64,000 nucleotides of DNA from Streptomyces violaceorubidus (GTDB lineage Bacteria; Actinomycetota; Actinomycetes; Streptomycetales; Streptomycetaceae): NCBI RefSeq assembly GCF_000717995.1, contig NZ_JODM01000007.1:62001-126000 (forward strand), written 5' to 3'. Shown one piece after another: positions 44,969 through 54,255 of this stretch (the stretch's first letter is position 1; every line of letters starts with the position of its first letter). Both the position numbers and the translations under genes were made by a program. The notes below the pieces were generated by a model. The model was not told where the DNA came from. It was given only the letters and a program-made list of their open reading frames with translations, and searched no databases.

Positions 44969-47900
44969 ATGGGATTCGAACCGATCGCCGTCGTCGGACG
45001 CGGCTGCGTGCTGCCCGACGCGTTGGACCCCGACACGTTCTGGGCCAACGTCGCGGCACGCCGCTGCAGCCTGTCGGCGGTGCCGGAGCAGCGGTGGCGG
45101 CTGCCCCACCGCTGGGCCATGGGCACCGTCGACGACCACGGCGACCGCACCTGGACCGACATCGGGGGCTACGTCCGGGGGTTCGAACCGGCCTTCGACC
45201 CGAGCGGTTTCCTCGTCGACCCGGAACAGATCCTGGCCCTGGACCCGCTCTTCCACTGGGTGCTGTACGGCGCCCGGCAGGCACTGGGCGAGTCCGGCTA
45301 CGCGGGACCCGGCGAGCGCGTCGGCCTGGTACTGGGCAACCTCTTCTACCCCACGAGCGCCGGATCGGCCTACGCCGAGCACGTCTGGCTCTCCGCCCAG
45401 GAGCCGCATGTACGCGACGCCCTGCTGACCGGCACACGCCGCACCCGCCCCGACCCGCGCAACCGCTTCTCCTCCGGACTGCCCGCGCATTTCGCCGCCC
45501 GGGCCCTCGGGCTCGGGGCGGGCGCCTTCGCGCTCGACGCGGCCTGCGCCTCCTCGCTGTACGCGATCAAGCTCGCGTGCGACCGCCTGCACTACAACAC
45601 CGCCGACCTGATGCTCGCCGGCGCGGTGAACCGCGTGGACAACCTGTTCCTGCACGTGGGGTTCTGCGGCCTGTCGGCCGTGAGCAGGTCCGGCCGCAGC
45701 CGCCCCTTCCACCGGGACGCGGACGGTCTGCTGCACGGCGAGGGCGCCGGGTTCGTGGCCCTGATGCGACTGGCGGACGCGCTGGCGGGCGGGACACCCG
45801 TCCTCGGCGTGATCCGGGGCATCGGACTGTCCAACGACGGCCGCGGACGCGGCCTGCTCAGTCCGGCCCAGGAGGGACAGGAGCGGGCCATGGCGCTGGC
45901 GTACGCAGCGGCGGGCGTCGCGCCGGAGACGGTCTCGCTCGTCGAGTGCCACGCCACGGGCACCCCGGTCGGGGACGCCGTGGAGGCCCGGAGCATGGCG
46001 CGGACCTTCGCCGCGGCCCGCGACCTCCCCATCGGCTCCGTGAAGTCCAACGTCGGCCACCTGCTCGCCTCGGCGGGCGTCAGCGGGCTGCTCAAGGTGC
46101 TCGGGGCGATGCGTGCGGGCATCCGTCCGGCGACGCTCGGAGCCGACCGGCCCCTCGACGGACTCGACGGCACACCGCTGCGGGTGCTGGACGAGCCCGA
46201 GCCGTGGCAAGGGCGTCGCCGGGCCGCCGTCAGTTCCTTCGGCTTCGGCGGCACCAACGCCCATCTGATCGTCGACGCCTGGGACGGCGACTCGGGAGCA
46301 CCCGAGGCAGGCGCGCCCGGCCCGTTCCGTCCGGCTCGGGACGCCGCCGGGGCGTCCGACGCCCCGCCCGCGGACACCGCGATCGCGATCGTGGCCGTCG
46401 GGGCGCGGGCCGGCGACGGTTTCGGCACCGCGGACTTCCGTCGCGCGGTCCTGGACGGAGAGCGGTGCGGCCCCGCCACGAGGATCGGCGTGTCCCTCAC
46501 GGACCTGTGCTTTCCTCCGTCGGCCCTGCGGAGCACCTCGCCCCAGCAGCTCATGGTGCTGGAAGCCGCTCGTGAGGCCGTGCGAGGGATCTCACTGCCC
46601 CGCGAGCGGACCCTGGTGCTCATCGGCACGGGAGTGGACGCCGAGGTGGCGCGCGGCGGCGCACGCTGGAGACTGCCGCACTGGGCGGAGCAGGCCGGGT
46701 GCGACGCCGACCCCGACCTCCTCGGGCGGGCCCGGGACGCCTTCGTCTCCGCGATGGGGGCGGAGCGGGTGGTCGGCACCCTCCCCAACCTCGTGGCCAA
46801 CCGGATCAACACCCAACTCGACCTGGCAGGACCGGGGTTCGCGGTGTCGGCGGAGGAGGCGTCCGGCCTGGTGGCCCTCGCCCTCGCCGCCCGGGCCCTC
46901 CGGGCGGGCGAGGCCGACGCCGCGCTGGTCGGCGCCACCGACCTGTCCGGCGGAGCGGTGCACCGGACCGCTCTCGGCGAACTCGGCCGCGGGACCCCGA
47001 CCGGGGACGCGGCCGTCGTCCTGGTGCTGAAACCGCTCACCGCCGCCCGCCGGGACGGCGACACCGTGCTCGCCCTGCTCGACGACGAGGAGGAGAGCGA
47101 GGGCGGGTACGAGGGCGAGGGCGAGGGCGGGGACGGGGCGGACCTGCTGGTCGGGGACGACGCGGCGGCCATGATCGACCCGGCCTCGCTCTTCGGACGG
47201 GTCCACGCCGCCCAGGGCCTGCTGTCCGTCGCCGTCGCGGCGACCGCCCTCCCGCACCGTGCGGTGCCCCGCCCGGGAGCGCCCGCCCAGCCGCGCCCCG
47301 GCCTGCGTACCGCCCAGGCGGTCGTCACCCCGCTGGAGGCCCCCTCCGTACGCGTACGGCTGCGCGCCGGCGACGTGCTGCCCCGGGTCGGGGGAGCCGT
47401 GCCGCGGCTGCACGTCTTCTCCGGACGCGACCGGCGGGAGGTGCTGGCCGCGCTGGAGCGGGGAGCGGAGTCCTGTGCCGGTCCCGCCCGCCTGGCACTC
47501 GTCGTCGACGACGAGGACGGGCTCCCGGAGGCCGTGGAGCGCGCGCGGGGCTGGCTCACCGGTGGCGGGGTCAAGCCCGGTGGGGTGCTGTACCGGGACG
47601 CCCCGGTGGCCGGAGAGACGGCCTTCGTCTACACCAACGGCTCGGCCGCGTACCCCGGCATGGGGCGGGAGTTGATGCTCGCCCTCCCGTCACTCGGCGA
47701 GGCCGTCCTGGCCAGGCACGGGAGCGCCGCCGGCCCCGTGGAACCGGGCTCCGCGCCGACGACGCTCGAACGGGTCCGCAGCGCCGCCCGGCTCGCCACG
47801 GTCCACACCGAACTGTGCCGGGGGCTGCTCGGCCTGCGGCCGGACGCCGCCATCGGGTACTCCTCCGGCGAGAGCGCCGCCCTGGTGGCCCTGGGCGCCT

Positions 47901-50900
47901 GGCCGGACGCCGAGGGCCTGTACGCGGACGCCCGCGCGAGCGGCCTGTTCACCCGGGAGCTGACCGGAGAACTCCGCGCGGTGCGGCGGGCCTGGGAACG
48001 GGCCGGTGTGACCGGGACCCGGTGGTCCAGCTACCTGGTGACCGCGCCCCTCGAACGGGTCGGTGAGGAGATCGCGCACGAGCCGGCCGTTCACCTGATG
48101 GCGCTCAACGCCCCCGGGGTGTGCGTCGTCGGCGGCGAGGCACGGGCCTGCGCGGCCGTCGTGAACCGGCTCGGCGCTGACCACGCCATCGCGATCGACT
48201 ACGACCTCGCCGCCCACGCGCCGGAGTTGGCGGAGGTCCGTGAGGAGTGGCGCCGGCTCCATCAGCGGCCGACCACCGAGGTGCCCGGGGTGCGGTTCTA
48301 CAGCGGGGCCGACCGGAGGGCGTACCTCCCGACGGCCGAACGGGCCGCCGAGGCGATCACCGCCCAGGGCCTTGGCACGATCGACTTCGCCGGCACGGTG
48401 GAGCGGGCCTGGGGCGACGGGGTCCGGATCTTCGTGGAGCAAGGGCCGCGCGGGCTGTGCACCGGGTGGATCAAACGGGTCCTGGGGGAGCGGGAGCACG
48501 TGGCCGTGGCCCTGGACGCTCCGGACGGCAGGAGCCTGCGGCAGTTGTGCCTGGCCGTCGCCGAACTCGTGGTCGCCGGTGTGCCGGTGCGGGCCGAGGC
48601 GCTCTTCACCGAACTGCGACGGGCTCCGGCGCCCGGAAGCGCGTCGAACGGCCCGGCGCTCGGACCGGCGCTGGAGGTACCGGTCCTGGCGGAGCCACGG
48701 CTTCCGTCGTCACTCGGCAGGTCCGTGACGGTCCTCCCCGAGGCGCCCCGACTGGCCCCCGTACCACTCCCCGAACCCGCCCCTCCCGCCGCTCGGCCGA
48801 CTGCCGCGCCGACTGCCGCGCCGGCCGTCGCGCCGACCGTCGCCGTACCCCGCGCGACCGACGGGCCGGACCCGGTGTCCGCGGACCGGCGTGCCCTGGC
48901 CGCCCGCCACGTGCTGCGTGTCACGGCGCAGCATCGCGAGATCCTGTCCGGACAGGCGCGACTGCACGGCCGGTTCCTGCGGATCACGGAGCAGACCATC
49001 GCCGCGCTGGGGCGTGCCGCACCGGCCGCGGCCGTGGATCTCCCGCAGCCAGGCGTACCGCCCACCCGGTCGGTGACACCGCCCGCCGCCCTTCCGGCCG
49101 CCGATCCGGGCCCGCCGCGGCCCGGGTCGCGGCCCGGCCCCAGGTTCGACCGGGCCCAGTTGGAACACCTCGCGACCGGGCGGATCTCCGACCTCTTCGG
49201 CCCCCGGTTCGCCGCGCAGGACGCCTACGCGGTGCAGACCCGGATGCCGGAGCCGCCGATGCTGCTCGCCGACCGCGTCACCGGTATCGACGCCGAACCG
49301 GCGGCACTGCTCGCACCCGGGCAGGCGAACCAGCGGGGCACGATCTGGACGGAGACCGACGTCGCCCTCGACAGCTGGTACCTCGACGCCACCGGGCGGA
49401 TGCCCTGCGGCCTGATGGTCGAGGCCGGCCAGGCGGACCTCCTCCTCATCAGCTGGCTCGGCATCGACCTGCTGAACCGGGGCGAGCGGGCCTACCGGCT
49501 GCTGGGCTGCGAACTGACATACCACGGCAGCCCTCCCCGCGCGGGCGAGACGCTGCGCTACGAGATCCACATCGACGGACACGCCGAGCACGACGGTGTC
49601 CGGCTCTTCTTCTTCCACTACGACTGCCACGTCGACGGCGAACTCCGGCTCAGCGTCCGCAAGGCCCAGGCCGGGTTCTTCACCCCGGGCGAACTCGCCC
49701 GGAGCGCCGGAGTGCAGGGCGACCCCGCCGCCGATCCTCCCGGCCCCGATCTCCCCACCGACCCGCCCGCCGTCCGGTGCACGCACGGTTCCTTCGACGC
49801 GGACCAGGTGCTGGCCCTCTCCGCGGGGCGCCCCGCGGACTGCTTCGGGCCCGGCTGGGAGCGGACCGCGGCCCACGTGCGTCCGCCGCGCATCGACAGC
49901 GGCCGACTGCGGCTGCTGCACGAGATCACCGCGTTCGACCCGGCGGGCGGGCCCTGGGGCCGCGGCTACCTGCGTGCCGAGACGCCCGTCGCGCCCGACG
50001 ACTGGTTCTTCGACGGGCACTTCAAGAACGACCCCTGCATGCCGGGGACCCTGATGCTCCAGGGCGGGATGCAGGCGATGGCCTTCTACCTGGCGGCCAT
50101 GGGCTTCACCGTCGACAGGGACGGTTGGCGCTTCGAACCGGTTGACGGCGCCCCCAGCACGGCCGAGTGCCGCGGCCAGGCCACTCCGGACAGCCGACGG
50201 ATCGTGTACGAGGTCTTCGTGCGCGGGGTGTCGGCCGGACCGGTGCCGACCCTCTACGCCGATGTGCTGGGCACCGTCGACGGTTGCAGGGCCTTCCACG
50301 GCCGGCACGTCGGCCTCCGGCTGGTGCCGGACTGGCCACTGACGCACTGGCGCCAACTCGGCCCGGTGGCCCGGCAGACCGGCGGAGCGGCGGTACCGGC
50401 CGCTTCGCTCGGCGGCCTGGTGGGCCACCGGGAGCCCTCGGCGGTCGCGGTGGTGGACGGCTTCTCCTTCGACTACGCCTCACTGCTCGCCTGCGCGTGG
50501 GGCAGACCCAGCGAGGCGTTCGGTCCCGCCTACGCGCGCTTCGACGGCACGCGCAGGTGCGCACGCCTGCCGGGCCCTCCCTACCACTTCATGAGCAGGA
50601 TCGTGAAGGTGGAAGGGCCGCCGAACGGGATGCGGGAGCGCAGCCGCGTCGTCGCCGAATACGACGTCCCCGACCGCGCCTGGTACTTCGAGCAGAACGA
50701 CGGCACGACGATGCCCTTCGCCGTCCTCATGGAGATCGCCCTCCAGCCGTGCGGATGGCTCGCCACCTATGTGGGCAGCGCCCTGACCCGCGACATCGAC
50801 CTGCTGTTCCGCAACCTCGACGGCTCCGGAACAGTCACCGCACCCGTCACCCGCGGGACGAGGACCGTGCGTACCCACGCCGAGTTGACCAGCGTCTCGC

Positions 50901-51568
50901 GCGACGGCGACATGATCATCGAGTCGTTCACGGTCCGTTGCCTCGCCGACGGCCAGCAGGTCTTCGACCTGACGACGGTGTTCGGATTCTTCCCCCTCGC
51001 GGCCTTCGAACAGCAGGCGGGACTCCCCGTCTCCGCGGCCGACCGGGCCGTGCTCACCGAGCCCTGCGACCACACGGTGGATCTCACGACGCGTGGGGCG
51101 GCCCGCTTCGAGGGCCGTGCGCTTCTGCCGGGCCCGATGCTGCTGATGCTCGACCGGATCACCGGCTACTGGCCGGACGCGGGCAGTGCAGGTCTGGGCC
51201 GGCTGCGGTCCGAGAAGGACGTGGACGCGGGGGAGTGGTTCTTCAGGGCGCACTTCTTCCAGGACCCGGTGCAGCCGGGCTCCCTCGGCGTCGAGGCGAT
51301 GTGCCAACTCCTCCGCTACTACATGATCGAACGCGGCCTCACCGACGGCATCCCCTCTCCCCGGTTCGAGCCGGTGATGCTCGGCCAGGAGGTGACGTGG
51401 AAGTACCGGGGTCAGATCACTCCGGAAACCCGGGTGATCACAGTGGAGATGGACATCCTGGAAGTCGGTGAGGACGCCACCGGCCGCTGGGCCGTCGCCG
51501 AGGCGAAGCTGTGGGGCGACGACACCTGCGTCTACCGCGCCGACCGGCTCGGAATGCGCGTCTGTTGA
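44969..51568 (+). CDS. pfaC: PfaC-like fusion: KS-CLF-AT-DH-DH
   Basis: 2199 residues. The first ketosynthase has Cys193, His328 and His364. The second KS-like domain has Glu630 where the cysteine would be (SAEEASG) and so is a chain-length-factor-type partner. Next is an AT resembling PfaB, with Ser965 in GYSSGE. A GRFLRITEQT helix matches the one before the PfaA ACP, but no ACP follows. The last ~750 residues are two FabA-like double-hotdog dehydratases with His1684 (FDGHFKNDPCMPG) and His2095 (FRAHFFQDPVQPG). An acidic Gly/Glu run (EEESEGGYEGEGEGGDG) interrupts the CLF. The AT between CLF and DH resembles the thraustochytrid ORF B order. GGAG lies 4 bases before ATG 44969. Confidence 0.92.
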   Translation: MGFEPIAVVGRGCVLPDALDPDTFWANVAARRCSLSAVPEQRWRLPHRWAMGTVDDHGDRTWTDIGGYVRGFEPAFDPSGFLVDPEQILALDPLFHWVLYGARQALGESGYAGPGERVGLVLGNLFYPTSAGSAYAEHVWLSAQEPHVRDALLTGTRRTRPDPRNRFSSGLPAHFAARALGLGAGAFALDAACASSLYAIKLACDRLHYNTADLMLAGAVNRVDNLFLHVGFCGLSAVSRSGRSRPFHRDADGLLHGEGAGFVALMRLADALAGGTPVLGVIRGIGLSNDGRGRGLLSPAQEGQERAMALAYAAAGVAPETVSLVECHATGTPVGDAVEARSMARTFAAARDLPIGSVKSNVGHLLASAGVSGLLKVLGAMRAGIRPATLGADRPLDGLDGTPLRVLDEPEPWQGRRRAAVSSFGFGGTNAHLIVDAWDGDSGAPEAGAPGPFRPARDAAGASDAPPADTAIAIVAVGARAGDGFGTADFRRAVLDGERCGPATRIGVSLTDLCFPPSALRSTSPQQLMVLEAAREAVRGISLPRERTLVLIGTGVDAEVARGGARWRLPHWAEQAGCDADPDLLGRARDAFVSAMGAERVVGTLPNLVANRINTQLDLAGPGFAVSAEEASGLVALALAARALRAGEADAALVGATDLSGGAVHRTALGELGRGTPTGDAAVVLVLKPLTAARRDGDTVLALLDDEEESEGGYEGEGEGGDGADLLVGDDAAAMIDPASLFGRVHAAQGLLSVAVAATALPHRAVPRPGAPAQPRPGLRTAQAVVTPLEAPSVRVRLRAGDVLPRVGGAVPRLHVFSGRDRREVLAALERGAESCAGPARLALVVDDEDGLPEAVERARGWLTGGGVKPGGVLYRDAPVAGETAFVYTNGSAAYPGMGRELMLALPSLGEAVLARHGSAAGPVEPGSAPTTLERVRSAARLATVHTELCRGLLGLRPDAAIGYSSGESAALVALGAWPDAEGLYADARASGLFTRELTGELRAVRRAWERAGVTGTRWSSYLVTAPLERVGEEIAHEPAVHLMALNAPGVCVVGGEARACAAVVNRLGADHAIAIDYDLAAHAPELAEVREEWRRLHQRPTTEVPGVRFYSGADRRAYLPTAERAAEAITAQGLGTIDFAGTVERAWGDGVRIFVEQGPRGLCTGWIKRVLGEREHVAVALDAPDGRSLRQLCLAVAELVVAGVPVRAEALFTELRRAPAPGSASNGPALGPALEVPVLAEPRLPSSLGRSVTVLPEAPRLAPVPLPEPAPPAARPTAAPTAAPAVAPTVAVPRATDGPDPVSADRRALAARHVLRVTAQHREILSGQARLHGRFLRITEQTIAALGRAAPAAAVDLPQPGVPPTRSVTPPAALPAADPGPPRPGSRPGPRFDRAQLEHLATGRISDLFGPRFAAQDAYAVQTRMPEPPMLLADRVTGIDAEPAALLAPGQANQRGTIWTETDVALDSWYLDATGRMPCGLMVEAGQADLLLISWLGIDLLNRGERAYRLLGCELTYHGSPPRAGETLRYEIHIDGHAEHDGVRLFFFHYDCHVDGELRLSVRKAQAGFFTPGELARSAGVQGDPAADPPGPDLPTDPPAVRCTHGSFDADQVLALSAGRPADCFGPGWERTAAHVRPPRIDSGRLRLLHEITAFDPAGGPWGRGYLRAETPVAPDDWFFDGHFKNDPCMPGTLMLQGGMQAMAFYLAAMGFTVDRDGWRFEPVDGAPSTAECRGQATPDSRRIVYEVFVRGVSAGPVPTLYADVLGTVDGCRAFHGRHVGLRLVPDWPLTHWRQLGPVARQTGGAAVPAASLGGLVGHREPSAVAVVDGFSFDYASLLACAWGRPSEAFGPAYARFDGTRRCARLPGPPYHFMSRIVKVEGPPNGMRERSRVVAEYDVPDRAWYFEQNDGTTMPFAVLMEIALQPCGWLATYVGSALTRDIDLLFRNLDGSGTVTAPVTRGTRTVRTHAELTSVSRDGDMIIESFTVRCLADGQQVFDLTTVFGFFPLAAFEQQAGLPVSAADRAVLTEPCDHTVDLTTRGAARFEGRALLPGPMLLMLDRITGYWPDAGSAGLGRLRSEKDVDAGEWFFRAHFFQDPVQPGSLGVEAMCQLLRYYMIERGLTDGIPSPRFEPVMLGQEVTWKYRGQITPETRVITVEMDILEVGEDATGRWAVAEAKLWGDDTCVYRADRLGMRVC

Positions 51569-51599
51569 ACGCCCCCGGCGACCGCGACGGCCGCAGACC

Positions 51600-52559
51600 T
51601 CACCGTCCCGGCCGGGCGACCAGTCGTCCCCGTACCTCTCCGCGGGCGATGCGCTCCAGCCCCTCGTTGAGCTCGCCGAACGCGATCTCCTCGACGACGG
51701 GACGGATGCGCTCCTCGCCGATGAAATCGAGCACCTGGTGGAGTTCCTCCTTCGCGGCCCCGTACGAGCCGCGCAACTGCACACTCTTGCGCACCAGGTT
51801 GCCGCCGGTGAAGGACGTGGTCGTAGAGCCCAGCCCCACCAGGACCACCCGGCCCCGACGGCGCACCACGTCGATCGCGTCGGACGTCGTGGAACCCACG
51901 CCCACGAAGTCGACGACGGCGTCCGGCCGCAGCTCGGCCAGCGCACCGACCTCGGTGAAGCACGCCTTCGCCCCCGCGCTGTGAGCGGCCGAGAAGGTCG
52001 CGGGGTTGATGTCCACCCCGTAGACGGTGGCCCCCGCGAGCACCGCACTGCGCACGCCGTTCAGGCCGAGCCCGCCGAGGCCCACCACGGCGATGACATC
52101 ACCCGGCCGGGCACCGGCCTCGGTGCGCACGGCGTGGTAGGCGGTGACGACCGAGTCGGTGGCTACGGCGGCGTGCACGGTGGACACCTCGTCCGGCACG
52201 GGCACCAGCGTGGAGGCGTGGGCCGTCAGCCGCTCGGCGTAGCCACCGTCGATGCCGATGCCCGGCGCGTAATGGGCCAGCACCTGCGGGTGGGCGATGA
52301 TGGCGACGGCCACCCGGTCACCCACCGCGACCTCCCGCACTCCGTCGCCGACGGCGGACACCACCCCAGCGACCTCATGTCCCAGCGTGAACGGCGGCCG
52401 GCGTGACGGCTTGATGGTGCCGTCCAGCACGTGCACGTCCGAGTGGCACAGCCCGGCCGCTTCGACGTCCACCACCACCCAGCCCGGTTCCGCCACGGGA
52501 TCCGGTACCTCGGTCAGCCGCAACGGCTCGTCCTGGGACACGTACCTGTACGCCTTCAT
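51600..52559 (-). CDS. Medium-chain (MDR) alcohol dehydrogenase
   Basis: 319 residues. Catalytic zinc ligands are kept (Cys38 in LCHSDVH, His61-Glu62 in LGHEVAGVV), and VVGLGGLGLNGV is the NAD(P) loop. The four-Cys structural zinc lobe is absent; the sequence there is IIAHPQVLAHYAPGIGIDGGYAE. GGGGAG lies 7 bases upstream of ATG 52559. It is convergent with pfaC, ending 31 bases away. It could interconvert the aldehyde and alcohol made by the acyl reductase, though this is only suggested by position. Confidence 0.88.
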   Translation of the reverse strand: MKAYRYVSQDEPLRLTEVPDPVAEPGWVVVDVEAAGLCHSDVHVLDGTIKPSRRPPFTLGHEVAGVVSAVGDGVREVAVGDRVAVAIIAHPQVLAHYAPGIGIDGGYAERLTAHASTLVPVPDEVSTVHAAVATDSVVTAYHAVRTEAGARPGDVIAVVGLGGLGLNGVRSAVLAGATVYGVDINPATFSAAHSAGAKACFTEVGALAELRPDAVVDFVGVGSTTSDAIDVVRRRGRVVLVGLGSTTTSFTGGNLVRKSVQLRGSYGAAKEELHQVLDFIGEERIRPVVEEIAFGELNEGLERIARGEVRGRLVARPGR

Positions 52560-52703
52560 CGGATCGCTCCCCACATCAACGGTCTCTTGTGAGGTGTACG
52601 GACGGGACGCACGCGCAGGTTCGTCCCGAGCGCACAGCTGGCCGAAACCGGTCGAGGTGCTACCTTCCTCAGCGTCGCGCAAGGAAACCTTGAAGGGGAT
52701 CCG

Positions 52704-53147
52704 ATGACATTCATCCGGCGCTTCGACCACGTCGGCATCACCGTGGCCGACCTCGACGCGGTGACGGCGTTCTTCGTCGGCCTCGGTCTGGAGGCCGATC
52801 GCAGGATGGCCGTCGAAGGCGAGTTCCTGGACACGGTGATCGGCACGACCGGCGCCCGCACCGAGATCGTCATGCTGCGACCACCCGGCGGAGGCACGAC
52901 GTTGGAGCTCTCGAGCTTCACGCGTCCGGACCACCTCCCGGGATCTCCTGCCGCGCCGGCCAACGAACTGGGCGTGCGCAACGTCGCCTTCGAGGTGCAC
53001 GACCTCCGGGCGGCGGTCGACCGTGCCGCCGTCGACGGCTACGGCCTGGTGGGAGGCATCGGCGAGTACGAGGGCATGTGGCGGATGGCCTATGTCCGCG
53101 GGCCCGAAGGAATCATCGTGTCGTTGGCCGAACGCATCGAGAAGTAG
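52704..53147 (+). CDS. VOC family protein
   Basis: 147 residues in one VOC module: FDHVGITVADLDAVTAFFVGLGLE, then EIVMLRPPGGGTTLELSSF and VAFEVHDLRAAVDR. The end is YVRGPEGIIVSLAERI with a metal-ligand Glu. The substrate is unknown. GAAGGGGA lies 4 bases upstream. The YciI-like gene starts 9 bases later, so they are co-transcribed. Confidence 0.87.
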   Translation: MTFIRRFDHVGITVADLDAVTAFFVGLGLEADRRMAVEGEFLDTVIGTTGARTEIVMLRPPGGGTTLELSSFTRPDHLPGSPAAPANELGVRNVAFEVHDLRAAVDRAAVDGYGLVGGIGEYEGMWRMAYVRGPEGIIVSLAERIEK

Positions 53148-53156
53148 GGAGACACC

Positions 53157-53495
53157 ATGAGCACGACCGTGACCGACGAACAGATCCAGGCTCTGGCCGC
53201 GACCGCGAAGCCCTACAGCGTGGCACTCCTTCAGTGGGGCCCGGAGCGCACCATGGACGGCGCGGACGCGATCGAACTGGAGCACCAGCGCCGCATGGTG
53301 TCGCTGCGTGCCGAGGGGACGATCGCGGTCCTGTGCCCGGTCGCCTCGGACACCTTGGCCGGTGTCGCGATCATGACGGTGCCGGCCGAGGAAGCCGCGG
53401 AGATCATGGCCGGGGACCCCTGCGTGCGAGCCGGGATGATGCGCTTCGAGGTCCACCCCTGCCACGGCTTCCCCGGAGACGCCCTCCCCGCCTGA
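53157..53495 (+). CDS. YciI-like protein
   Basis: 112 residues with the YciI/DUF1330-like ferredoxin fold: YSVALLQWGPERT, LEHQRRMVSLRAEGTIAVLCPV and AAEIMAGDPCVRAGMMRFEVHP. DPCVRAGM and the His near the N-terminus are the usual family sites. The reaction is unknown. GGGAGA lies 5 bases upstream. It is paired with the VOC gene. Confidence 0.82.
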   Translation: MSTTVTDEQIQALAATAKPYSVALLQWGPERTMDGADAIELEHQRRMVSLRAEGTIAVLCPVASDTLAGVAIMTVPAEEAAEIMAGDPCVRAGMMRFEVHPCHGFPGDALPA

Positions 53496-53678
53496 ACGAT
53501 CGCAGCCGGCGGCGGGCCCACCGAGGGGCACGGCGGCCGGTGGAGCCGGCCGCGTCGTTCACCCGATTGCCCCACATCCAACCGCCTGGAGAACCGTTAC
53601 TCCTGGCATGATCAGCAAAACACGGGGCGGGGATGTCCGGCCGTCGGGGGACGGGGAGAGCACCTCATCGCCTCCTCC

Positions 53679-54161
53679 GTGAGTATGTTCAGCGGCATGG
53701 CGGCCTACGAGCCCCTGCGCCTGACCGCTTCCGCCAGCGCGTCCGGCGGTGTGATGTCGTGGTGGCCGCTGCTCGTCTACGGCCCCTGGCTGGTGGCCTC
53801 ACTGGCCGTACTGAGGGCGGCCCTCCACCAACGCCGCGCCGTGCACTCATGGGCGGTGGTCGTCCTGTTCTCGGCCCTGGCGATGCTCCTGTGCGTCCTA
53901 CAGGCGCCGAGGACGCTGGCGGACACGTCGTCGGCAGCCCTGCCGGGACTGGCGTCGCTGATCTGCTTCCAGCAGGTCGTCCGGCAGATCACCCTGAGCC
54001 GGCCACCTCGCAGGGCAGTGCCCCGGCATCGTCAGCCTCCAGACGGCCGCACGGCGTCCAGCGCGAGCGGGCAAGCACCACCACCCCACCCGCGTCCCTC
54101 GCGCCCCCGCGTCCAGAACACCGTCCCCAACCGGGGCCGACCTGCCGGCACCCGTCCCTGA
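53679..54161 (+). CDS. Membrane protein, DUF2637-like, shortened
   Basis: 160 residues. Three hydrophobic helices cover residues ~25-110 (WWPLLVYGPWLVASLAVLRAALHQRRAVHSW; VVVLFSALAMLLCVLQAPRT; LPGLASLICFQQVVRQITL). The pattern resembles the C-terminal half of Streptomyces DUF2637 proteins, but the N-terminal helices seem to be missing. The last 55 residues are Pro/Arg-rich. The start is uncertain: GTG 53679, ATG 53685 or ATG 53697. A terminator-like hairpin follows. Confidence 0.55.
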   Translation: MSMFSGMAAYEPLRLTASASASGGVMSWWPLLVYGPWLVASLAVLRAALHQRRAVHSWAVVVLFSALAMLLCVLQAPRTLADTSSAALPGLASLICFQQVVRQITLSRPPRRAVPRHRQPPDGRTASSASGQAPPPHPRPSRPRVQNTVPNRGRPAGTRP

Positions 54162-54170
54162 ACCCGAAGC

Positions 54171-54208
54171 GCCGGGGGGGTGACGTCCTCGGGACATCAC
54201 CCCCCGGC
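54171..54208 (+). terminator. Hairpin after the DUF2637-like gene
   Basis: GCCGGGGGGGTGA (54171-54183) pairs with TCACCCCCCGGC (54197-54208) with one bulged G; the stem extends inward with one mismatch. It lies just after the stop at 54161. Confidence 0.7.
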
Positions 54209-54255
54209 GGCAGGTGCACGGCACCCGCCGGATGCCGTTGCGCACGTGAACGTCC

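Noticed and set aside
48890..49040. A hidden ACP in the PfaC-like protein after the AT
   Set aside because: The helix GRFLRITEQT resembles the one before the PfaA ACP, but no DSxxxxE/phosphopantetheine motif follows before the dehydratases.
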